Below, piece after piece: positions 4,630 to 9,638 of a stretch of 9,638 nucleotides of DNA. Numbering within the stretch: position 1 is the stretch's first letter; every line of letters begins with the position of its first letter. The position numbers were made by a program, and so were the translations under genes. The notes under the pieces were generated by a model that was given only the letters and a program-made list of their open reading frames with translations, had not been told where the DNA came from and did no database searches. Origin of the DNA: Acidocella sp. (GTDB lineage: Bacteria > Pseudomonadota > Alphaproteobacteria > Acetobacterales > Acetobacteraceae); contig JAQNCU010000088.1 in assembly GCA_029077775.1 (NCBI GenBank), positions 1-9,638 on the forward strand, written 5' to 3'.

Positions 4630-6798
4630 TCAGTCCATCTCGAACCCAAGATCGCGCTCTGGCTCGGCCTCCCGGCCCCTTTCCGTCTCTGGCCCTACGC
4701 CTACCTCACGCCCGGCTTCAGCGGTAATCTCCGCCTCTCGTGCCGCCGCCTGATGCACATCGGCCAGATCAACCGCCTGCCCTTCTATAAAAGTGCGGGC
4801 CAACGGCGTCCTATGTTCGCTGATATCCTGGACCATGATCAGACTACCCTGCTGCCAGAGCGCGATATCCGCGCCACGTAGCCGCATGGTGCCAATGAAC
4901 TGCGCGGCACCCGTATCACCAGGCTCCAGCACTCGATAAAAGCACATATCGCCCGGCTCTGGCCACGCATTCCGGTGCGCCGCGAACATCATGATGGTGC
5001 CGGCCCGCTTGTCCGGCGCCGTCCACCCCTCCGCCTCATCAAGCGCCCGGATCCGCTGATCCCGCTCTACCTCCAGCACCGGTTCGGCAAACCTGATCTC
5101 CATCCGGTTCGTGACCGACGCCTCCAGCAAACTCGACCGGAACAGTTCATCACTGCCGATCTCAAGCGGCGCACCATTGGCCCGGCGATGCGCCAGATCG
5201 AGCGCCAAACGCGCCGCCTCAGGAGAGAGCGTTACCACCGCAACCCCCTCCTTCGTATCCAAAACTGCACCGCCATCCTCCATGCTCCAGGTCCGATCCC
5301 CGTTCCGCCCCACTTTGGCTTTCACCCCAAGGGTTGGTCTCGGCTCGACCAGACGCTCAGGCACCCGGATCATCGAGGCCCCAACCCGTTCCTGGCGCCC
5401 GTGACGCTCCGCTGTTTGTCGCAAGACGTCGAGCGCAGCACGATCCCCACCCTCCGCTTCGCGGCGCAGCCAGTCCGGCCAACCTGGTGCCGGGCGATGC
5501 TCTGTCCGGATCCGCTCCCGCGCCGCCAGACTCTCCCGCCGGTGCCGGTCCAGCAACGTGCGCTGCTCGCGCTTCAGCGCGTCATAGCGGATCCGTGGAT
5601 CGATCCCGATGGTGACCTTCAGCCGTTTGATCTCGCCGAATTTCGCGGCGTAGTGCGCGGCAATTCTCGCCCGATATGCCCGCTCCGCCGCAATCTCCGC
5701 CTCCAGCGCTTCGCCCCGGCCAGCCCGCGCGCCATCCCGCTCAACAACATAACGATCCCACAGGCCAGGATCGCCACGATCCTCCGGCCGCACCGTCCGC
5801 TCATAGGTGCTCTCCGGAACAATCACCGCCACTGCTGCGCCCGCCGGCTGATACACACCAAACCGGTCAATCAGCTTCCCAAAACTCCTCGATCGGTCGA
5901 GATCGCTCGCCCGCATCATCAGCGCCGGCTCGCCGCGCTTGCCGATCACCAGCCCCGCGCCGCGCGGGCGGATTTCCAGACCATGCCGGGCTGCTGCCAT
6001 ATGCAATGCCGGCCAGCCACCCTGATCATCACGCCCGGCTTCCAGCAGCTCAGGACCGGCCACCCGTTTCACCCAATCGATGAACGGCTCTTCTCCTGTG
6101 TGCGCGCGCATCGTCGCCACCGCATCTGGCACCCGTGCCCGCCCAGGCTCCGGCAAACCGTGATTCGTCCGGGTAAGACCATGCTCAACCTCCAGCTCGG
6201 CCGCCATCACCGCCAAACGCTCATGATCCCGGAATAGATGTGCGGCTTTGAATGTCTCCGGATGGATGAGATTGATCGCCACATGCAGGTGCAAATGCTC
6301 TTTGTCCCCATGCAGCGCCGATATCCGTTGATGCGCAGACAGCCCAAGACCAGTCACCAGCCGATCCTCGATCGCCTCGATCTGTTTCCGCTCGGGCCGC
6401 TCCCCCGGTGGAAACGCCACCACCAGGTGATAATTCGCGTCCGCCTTCACCCGCCTGTTCATCGCCTGGGTGGCATCCATCACCTTGATCGCCACCTCCA
6501 GATCATCCGCCAGCGCGCAATTCGTGATCCGGATCCATTCCACCCGGTCGCCATGCCGAACCTGGTCACCGAGATACGTACCAAGCACGCGCGCCCCTTG
6601 CGAGCCACGTCGGCCATCGGAACCAATCTCAGCGCCGCCACCAGTACCCTCCGCCGTCCATGCCCAATCGCGACCAGCCCCAGCGCCAGCTCGCCCAGCA
6701 TCCCCCTGCCCCGGCACCATCGCCGCCGTGACATAGCGCGCCAATTGCTGGAACCCGCCCGCCCGCGTCACCTTCGGCGGCACCCGGCGCACAATCAT
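4630..6798 (-). CDS. traI: RP4 TraI-like MOBP relaxase
   Basis: This 722-residue relaxase nicks one strand at oriT and stays bound to its 5' end during conjugative transfer. The N-terminus follows RP4 TraI nearly step for step: MIVRRVPPKVTRAG, then catalytic-type Tyr22 in LARYVT, IRITNC at 89-94, KADANYHLVVAFPPGERP at 118-135, and the metal-binding motif III HGDKEHLHLHVAIN at 163-176. Residues 240-316 (FIDWVKRV ... LMMRASDLDRSRSFGKLIDRFG) match the LPG7-type domain following the relaxase domain in TraI proteins. A charged helical region (about 350-470) and a longer C-terminus of unknown use follow. Between Tyr22 and the IRITNC strand there are about 50 extra Gly/Ala-rich residues compared with RP4. 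ATG 6798 overlaps the upstream gene's stop by ATGA, showing translational coupling. It appears full length. Confidence 0.92.
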   Translation of the reverse strand: MIVRRVPPKVTRAGGFQQLARYVTAAMVPGQGDAGRAGAGAGRDWAWTAEGTGGGAEIGSDGRRGSQGARVLGTYLGDQVRHGDRVEWIRITNCALADDLEVAIKVMDATQAMNRRVKADANYHLVVAFPPGERPERKQIEAIEDRLVTGLGLSAHQRISALHGDKEHLHLHVAINLIHPETFKAAHLFRDHERLAVMAAELEVEHGLTRTNHGLPEPGRARVPDAVATMRAHTGEEPFIDWVKRVAGPELLEAGRDDQGGWPALHMAAARHGLEIRPRGAGLVIGKRGEPALMMRASDLDRSRSFGKLIDRFGVYQPAGAAVAVIVPESTYERTVRPEDRGDPGLWDRYVVERDGARAGRGEALEAEIAAERAYRARIAAHYAAKFGEIKRLKVTIGIDPRIRYDALKREQRTLLDRHRRESLAARERIRTEHRPAPGWPDWLRREAEGGDRAALDVLRQTAERHGRQERVGASMIRVPERLVEPRPTLGVKAKVGRNGDRTWSMEDGGAVLDTKEGVAVVTLSPEAARLALDLAHRRANGAPLEIGSDELFRSSLLEASVTNRMEIRFAEPVLEVERDQRIRALDEAEGWTAPDKRAGTIMMFAAHRNAWPEPGDMCFYRVLEPGDTGAAQFIGTMRLRGADIALWQQGSLIMVQDISEHRTPLARTFIEGQAVDLADVHQAAAREAEITAEAGREVGVGPETERGREAEPERDLGFEMD

Positions 6799-7235
6799 AG
6801 CCGCTTCACCGCCTCGCTCAGCCCGGCCAGCCCCTGCCGGATTTCCGCAACAAGCCGCTCCACCGTCAGCGGCGACAGCTCAGAGCCACGCGGTAGCTGG
6901 GAGCGGATCACCTCAAGAGGCTCCAGTAACCCGCGCAGCACCGCGCCCTGGCGCTCCAGCGCCACGATCGCCGCCTTCTCCACCTTCGAATTGATCAGCG
7001 CATGCACCGCCGCCACCCGTACGTAATCCGTGACGCCAAGACCGGCTGTCTCTGCCCGCGCCTCGATCTGCTCCCATTCGCTTGGTGTGTAACGCACCGC
7101 CAGCTGCACGCTTCGGCTCTCCCGCGCTGCCCGCTGGCGTCTCACATGACGAGGACGGCGCCCCATGGAACTTACCGGCAGAGCCGTGCCAGCTTCGGCG
7201 GAACCATCGGTCTCGGCCTCGTTGTCGGCATCCAT
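6795..7235 (-). CDS. TraJ/MobC-like relaxosome accessory protein
   Basis: This 146-residue protein is encoded immediately before the relaxase. The central part SVQLAVRYTPSEWEQIEARA, then GLGVTDYVRVAAVHALI, is the ribbon-helix-helix domain of MobC and RP4 TraJ proteins, which bind an oriT arm and guide the relaxase to nic. The C-terminal helices (VALERQGAVLRGLLEPLEVI onward) resemble the MobC coiled tail. The N-terminal 45 residues are acidic and then basic (GRRPRHVRRQRAARESR), a likely DNA-contacting arm. ATG 7235 follows GGAGAGGGG; an upstream ATG at 7313, with GAGGGGG before it, would add 26 residues and cannot be excluded. The stop overlaps the relaxase start by four bases. Position and order equal traJ-traI of RP4. 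Confidence 0.85.
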   Translation of the reverse strand: MDADNEAETDGSAEAGTALPVSSMGRRPRHVRRQRAARESRSVQLAVRYTPSEWEQIEARAETAGLGVTDYVRVAAVHALINSKVEKAAIVALERQGAVLRGLLEPLEVIRSQLPRGSELSPLTVERLVAEIRQGLAGLSEAVKRL

Positions 7236-7331
7236 TGGCGTCCCCTCTCCACTCACAAAAACGCGCCGGGCACTCCCGCCGTTTGCGTCGAGCCACAGGC
7301 GAGTAAGCACCATCCCGCCCCCTCAAGCGGC

Positions 7332-7359
7332 ACTATAACCACTCGCATTTGCATCGCAA
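7332..7359 (-). promoter_or_regulatory. Promoter of the mobilisation operon
   Basis: On the minus strand, TTGCGA (7359-7354) and TATAGT (7337-7332) are 16 bases apart. The -35 box lies in the hairpin next to the nic-like motif, so relaxosome proteins bound at oriT could repress their own genes, as known for IncP plasmids. Confidence 0.5.
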
Positions 7360-7520
7360 ATCCACATCTTGCCTAACTACTTAATAGTAAAAAGAAGGAA
7401 TGTAGCAGATAAAGTAAGGTTTTAGCATAGGACGATGGAAATCTGGTATAATCTGATAAAATCTGCTTTAGACGGCTAGATTCCGCTAATATCTTGTTGA
7501 ATCTTGTAAAATCCGATTGT
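7341..7520 (+). other. oriT: Probable origin of transfer (oriT)
   Basis: The stretch between the divergent traJ-like and traK-like genes holds, in RP4 order: an inverted repeat ATTTGC-ATC-GCAAAT (7347-7361), a nic-like motif CATCTTG (7365-7371) followed by CC, and then a phased repeat array (7440-7520) ahead of traK. In RP4 the nicked strand reads TATCCTG followed by CC, a few bases beyond the inverted repeat bound by TraJ; here the spacing and strand are the same and five of seven motif bases agree. The predicted cut is between 7371 and 7372 on the plus strand. Other ATCTTG copies at 7491 and 7501 make the exact site uncertain. Confidence 0.6.
7440..7516 (+). repeat. Array of ATCTG/ATCTTG motifs with 10-bp period
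   Basis: AATCTG occurs at 7440, 7450 and 7460 exactly; degenerate units sit at 7471 (GACGG) and 7481 (TTCCG); ATCTTG follows at 7491 and 7501, and ATCCG at 7511. All start ten bases apart, about one helical turn, and are separated by A/T-rich steps. Such phasing favours bent DNA or side-by-side binding on one face of the helix. It lies immediately before the traK-like gene, where RP4 TraK binds and wraps DNA. A TATAAT at 7447-7452 also falls in the array but lacks a good -35 box. Confidence 0.65.
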
Positions 7521-7551
7521 TGCCCGACACTGCCCCGGCTACGATGAAAGT

Positions 7552-7956
7552 ATGTCAGGCACCCAAATTAAAATGCGCGGAATGGCTAGAATGGCCTTTC
7601 GGTCAGTGCGGAAGGATGTCGCTGCCGAGATCGAGGCAGGGTCCACCCTCAAATTGAGTTGGCTAAAACACTTTGGCCAGAACTCACCGCAGGCGGTAAG
7701 CTATACCCACTTCGCTGGCCTCGTCGCCCGCGAGATCACCGGTAAAGCCGGATCTCGCGGCGGGCGTGCGCCAGGAAAACCTCAACTGGCACGGCATTCG
7801 CCGCAAACCGATGCCGCCGCTCCTATCAACACCTCTGAACAGGACGTGAATCATGGAAGCAACCAATATCAACCCCGAAAGTTCACAGACTTCGGAAACC
7901 TCGAATCCACACTCGATCGCTGGTACCCGCCAAAGAAACCCAATCAGTTGCCCTAG
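7552..7956 (+). CDS. traK: TraK-like oriT-binding protein (frame interrupted by amber codon)
   Basis: This is a 134-residue product to the first stop. Residues 15-63 (AFRSVRKDVAAEIEAG, TLKLSWLKHF, then VSYTHFAGLVAREI) align by eye with the RP4 TraK core (AFLAVRDDVKAAVDAG, ALKTVWEYM, then SYETFRRHVKRHI). RP4 TraK binds and bends oriT and stimulates nicking. The gene diverges from the relaxase operon exactly as traK does in RP4. The stop at 7954-7956 is TAG, after which the same frame stays open for 55 codons and ends KRIVTRVPDIERLVFGAKG ... at TAA 8122-8124, which looks like a genuine charged C-terminus. So this may be a nonsense mutant of a 190-residue protein, still keeping the DNA-binding core. 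The ribosome-binding site is weak (GATGAAAG). Confidence 0.72.
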   Translation: MSGTQIKMRGMARMAFRSVRKDVAAEIEAGSTLKLSWLKHFGQNSPQAVSYTHFAGLVAREITGKAGSRGGRAPGKPQLARHSPQTDAAAPINTSEQDVNHGSNQYQPRKFTDFGNLESTLDRWYPPKKPNQLP

Positions 7957-8124
7957 CCCGTTCCTTCGCCTCAACTAAATCCCAAAACAATCCGCTCATC
8001 GAAAAAGCAAGAGCAACCGAGTAGCAACGCAAGCCAACCCGTCGAGCGGCCAAAACGTATTGTCACCCGAGTCCCCGACATCGAACGGCTTGTCTTCGGA
8101 GCCAAAGGGCGGCCGAAAGAATAA
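7957..8124 (+). pseudogene. In-frame continuation of the traK-like gene after TAG
   Basis: Fifty-five sense codons follow the TAG at 7954 in the same frame before TAA 8122. The first part is rich in S, K, Q and P, like a linker; the second (ERPKRIVTRVPDIERLVFGA) is compact and protein-like. There is no start codon or ribosome-binding site of its own. It is therefore best explained as the severed C-terminus of TraK, reachable only by readthrough or suppression. Confidence 0.5.
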
Positions 8125-8130
8125 AGGACC

Positions 8131-8153
8131 GGATTACGGGCGCAGCCCGTGAA
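8131..8153 (+). repeat. Hairpin element, copy 2
   Basis: ACGGGC (8136-8141), GCA loop, GCCCGT (8145-8150) is a perfect stem-loop located between the convergent traK-like gene and the tiny membrane gene, whose last codons it includes. No T-run follows on either strand, so a classical terminator is not certain. Its partner copy is at 4272-4294. Confidence 0.55.
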
Positions 8154-8289
8154 TCAGCATCCACGAGAAACCAATGATGACCATCGTTTGAAAGCAGGCG
8201 GCGCCAAACATCCATTTGAGCAGGTCGGATTTTGCTTCGCCGATGGCTTGCCTCAATGAAAGGTCGAGTTGGTTGATATCGGATTTCAT
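8134..8289 (-). CDS. Tiny single-span membrane protein, second of a tandem pair
   Basis: This is a 51-residue protein starting at ATG 8289 with GGAGAG at an 8-base spacing. Residues 1-22 form a polar, probably helical segment (KSDINQLDLSLRQAIGEAKSD). Residues 23-47 (LLKWMFGAACFQTMVIIGFSWMLI) form one transmembrane helix. The KSDxxxL...AKSDLLKWMFG pattern is like the C-terminal half of DUF1640-type proteins. It lies 17 bp after the stop of the neighbouring tiny gene. Longer readings from 8400 have no family likeness and no better ribosome-binding site. Function unknown. Confidence 0.55.
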   Translation of the reverse strand: MKSDINQLDLSLRQAIGEAKSDLLKWMFGAACFQTMVIIGFSWMLIHGLRP

Positions 8290-8306
8290 GACGAGTTCTC
8301 TCCAGC

Positions 8307-8435
8307 CTATCTGGCATCTGGGATCGGCTGATGGGCGGGCTGATGGACTGGATGATCGGGTAGCATCACCAAGGTTGCCAACTGCAACCCGATCATCCAT
8401 TTCATCACCGTCATATACCGGGTGATCTCTCTCAT
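8307..8435 (-). CDS. Tiny single-span membrane protein, first of a tandem pair
   Basis: This is a 42-residue protein starting at ATG 8435, with a strong GAGGAGG eight bases upstream. Residues 4-24 (ITRYMTVMKWMIGLQLATLVML) are amphipathic then hydrophobic, with the same KWMxG core as the next gene's product (LLKWMFG), suggesting a duplicated family. The tail is rich in H and P (PDHPVHQPAHQPIPDAR). It may be co-transcribed with the antitoxin gene 96 bp upstream. An ATG at 8513 in the same frame has no comparable ribosome-binding site. Function unknown; its small size and lack of a clear family keep confidence moderate. Confidence 0.45.
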   Translation of the reverse strand: MREITRYMTVMKWMIGLQLATLVMLPDHPVHQPAHQPIPDAR

Positions 8436-8531
8436 CTCATCCGCCTCCTCTTCGGTCCGGCGCGCCCGCCCTGCGAAGTTGGAATCCACAACGGCGCGAT
8501 CATGGTTGATCATGGTCAGCGGGCTGAGTAT

Positions 8532-8891
8532 TTAAGCGACCGACGCAAGCTCATAATCAACGTGCAACACGTCATAGGGGAAGATCACCCCACCGGCCGC
8601 CTCCGGCCGCAAAACACCTGCGAGCAACAAAGCCTGAACATCGCCATACACCGCCTTCACATCCCGCCGGACCAGCCGCGCGAGCCCCCTGATCGACATC
8701 ACCTCTTTCCCCGCCATCGCCTGTAAAAGTTCCTGTCGGCGCGGCGTTAGGGTCCGCCACATCAGATCAAGGTTCGGAAACGTGATGCGTGGCTCCTGCG
8801 CCACACCGCGAAATGCGACCGCTAGTCCCCTCCGCGCCTCGTCCAGACTGCCAACGCTGATCGTCACTGTGCGTCTTGCTGTTTCAACCAT
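8532..8891 (-). CDS. HVO_A0114-type winged-helix antitoxin of a TumE system
   Basis: This is a 119-residue protein. Its core, WRTLTPRRQELLQAMAG ... SIRGLARLVRRDVKAVYGDVQALL (residues 45-90), is a winged helix-turn-helix, followed by the family's ending GGVIFPYDVLHVDYEL. Proteins of this family are DNA-binding partners of TumE-type toxins. ATG 8891 is chosen because GGAAGGG lies upstream and the family starts here; the start at 9095 would read through tumE in the wrong frame. Its first eight bases overlap the tumE stop. The partner toxin gene carries a nonsense codon, so this antitoxin may now be an orphan regulator. Confidence 0.83.
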   Translation of the reverse strand: MVETARRTVTISVGSLDEARRGLAVAFRGVAQEPRITFPNLDLMWRTLTPRRQELLQAMAGKEVMSIRGLARLVRRDVKAVYGDVQALLLAGVLRPEAAGGVIFPYDVLHVDYELASVA

Positions 8892-9162
8892 GCTTCGACA
8901 CCCTTCCAAAATCGGCCTGTAACTGGTCAAGTCCATAAAATTTATACGGCACCTCCACCGGGCCGATATGTTTGTGGTCCCCCTTCCCGGCTTCATTGTC
9001 GTATCAAAGCGCACAAACGCCATTCGATACCACGGCCAACCGGTATTTGAACGGGTGGCCACTTGCCGCCACCGGCTCGGGCACCTGCCACACAACCATT
9101 TCGATGAACGCGGTATCGGATAATGGCAGCCGGTAGTCGAAGATCGGAACCGACCTCACCAT
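8884..9162 (-). pseudogene. tumE: tumE toxin gene interrupted by an in-frame TGA
   Basis: From ATG 9162 the frame reads MVRSVPIFDYRLPLSDTAFI through VVWQVPEPV and HPFKYRLAVVSNGVCAL, then a TGA at 9006-9004, then without any shift YDNEAGKGDHKHIGP, VPYKFYGLDQLQADF and a stop at 8886-8884. TumE-family toxins carry LRYDNEAGKGDHRH here, so the TGA replaces an arginine codon; CGA to TGA is one transition at a CpG. The 5' reading alone would be 52 residues and would lack the conserved KGDH motif. ATG 9174, four codons upstream, is an alternative start. The overlap with the antitoxin gene keeps the normal operon architecture. Loss of a toxin while its antitoxin survives is the expected order of decay. 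Confidence 0.82.
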
Positions 9163-9272
9163 GTTGTCCACCATACCAACAGATTTGAGCGTTGTCTATC
9201 TTGCCAACACCACATTCTTACCCACCCTAAATAGCTGCGCGTGGCGCCTGACCGTGGCATCTCCCGGAACCG

Positions 9273-9638
9273 CTATCGATAGAAAAACGGACCGGTTTTA
9301 AGTCCACGGCACCACGCCATCACGTCCGGCTCATCATCCTTGGCTGGCGCTGCGCAACAGCCGATCCACGGATTGGCATTGTCTCCTGGCCGATCCGCAT
9401 TCCCCAGATGGTGCGCGACAGATTGAGATCGCCATCGCGGGCTTTCGCACCATCCCGTGAAAATACCCCCGGCACTTCCCCGGAAATATCCCGGCGGCTT
9501 GGTGGAAACGATCGCCAGGGCAATCGCGGCATGTTCGCGGCCCATGGCCATACCCGCGCCGCCGGTCGCAGATCAGGCCCAGGCCAGGAATAGCGGTTGG
9601 CCTCGCTGACGATAATCCATGGCCGCCCAGGACAACGG
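9273..9638 (-). pseudogene. Frameshifted remnant of a RepC-like plasmid replication initiator (C-terminal part)
   Basis: Across three frames one can follow MAMGREHAAIALAIVSTKPP and GYFRG (from about 9551), then HGMVRK in a second frame near 9460, then ARDGDLNLSRTIWGMRIGQE in a third, and possibly KDDEPDVMA ... LKTGPFFYR back in the first, ending at 9273. The chain 'MGREhAAiAlAivs...p.GYFrGMv.kAr.GdLnL.RtiWGm' is the C-terminal pattern of RepC initiators of alphaproteobacterial repABC-type plasmids, recalled from memory. At least two frame changes are needed, so it is dead or badly sequenced. The gene enters from beyond the window's right edge on the minus strand. Moderately sure of the family. 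Confidence 0.5.

Noticed and set aside
4975..6237. A 420-residue open frame on the plus strand opposite the relaxase gene
   Set aside because: It is rich in Arg, Pro and His with no domain-like pattern. It is the GC-driven shadow of the TraI-like gene, whose minus-strand frame has clear catalytic motifs.
6238..7026. A 262-residue plus-strand frame across the relaxase and accessory gene
   Set aside because: It crosses two well-supported minus-strand genes and shows only antisense composition.
7853..7956. A short alternative frame from ATG 7853 (MEATNINPESS...)
   Set aside because: It lacks a good ribosome-binding site and is of low complexity; the traK-like frame runs through it and continues to look coding.
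8532..9095. A longer 187-residue version of the HVO_A0114-type antitoxin
   Set aside because: The extra 68 residues are a wrong-frame reading of tumE; the family starts at ATG 8891 with a proper ribosome-binding site.

Overview
The window looks like the edge of a plasmid or integrated plasmid-derived accessory region from an acidophilic or acetic-acid-type alphaproteobacterium (Acetobacteraceae-like). That placement is inferred from the overall look of the mobilisation genes, the RepC-like remnant and the GC-rich codons, not from a search. It opens with the 3' end of a housekeeping gene, thiC. Everything after that is accessory: four toxin-antitoxin or TA-like loci, a sulfide/persulfide-response cluster, an RP4-like mobilisation module and the debris of a replication gene.

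Layout, left to right. 1-758: C-terminal part of ThiC (+). 799-1396: inverted repeat, strong promoter with internal palindrome, brnT-type toxin and an overlapping XRE-type antitoxin (+). 1397-1582: no recognisable feature. 1583-2624 (-): a BigR/SqrR-type redox repressor gene followed by a persulfide-dioxygenase-like metallo-beta-lactamase gene that has lost its middle and changed frame. 2616-2658: AT-rich divergent promoter/operator. 2687-3136 (+): DUF442-type sulfurtransferase/phosphatase-like protein. 3181-4054 (-): mazE-mazF plus a small RHH-like protein. 4140-4343: 204 bp with no gene that hold one isolated type I-E-like CRISPR repeat and a small hairpin. 4344-4610 (+): small DUF1640-like membrane protein. 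4630-7235 (-): TraI-type relaxase with its overlapping TraJ/MobC-type accessory gene. 7236-7551: probable oriT, with a hairpin, a nic-like motif and a 10-bp-phased repeat array. 7552-8124 (+): traK-like gene interrupted by an amber codon. 8134-8435 (-): two tandem tiny membrane proteins. 8532-9162 (-): HVO_A0114-type antitoxin and a tumE toxin gene killed by a TGA. About 9273-9638 (-): multiply frameshifted remnant of a RepC-like replication gene.

How the parts fit. The order relaxase-accessory gene / oriT / divergent traK is the same as in the RP4 Tra1 region, so the window carries a recognisable MOBP relaxosome. The several TA loci suit a plasmid maintenance role. At least three genes (the MBL enzyme, tumE, the repC-like gene) are clearly or probably decayed, and a fourth (traK) may be, so the replicon appears to be degenerating or captured. 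The most unusual feature is the single I-E CRISPR repeat with no array and no cas genes in view. It may be the last trace of an array, or a solitary repeat unit of the kind some mobile elements use to interfere with host Cas proteins.
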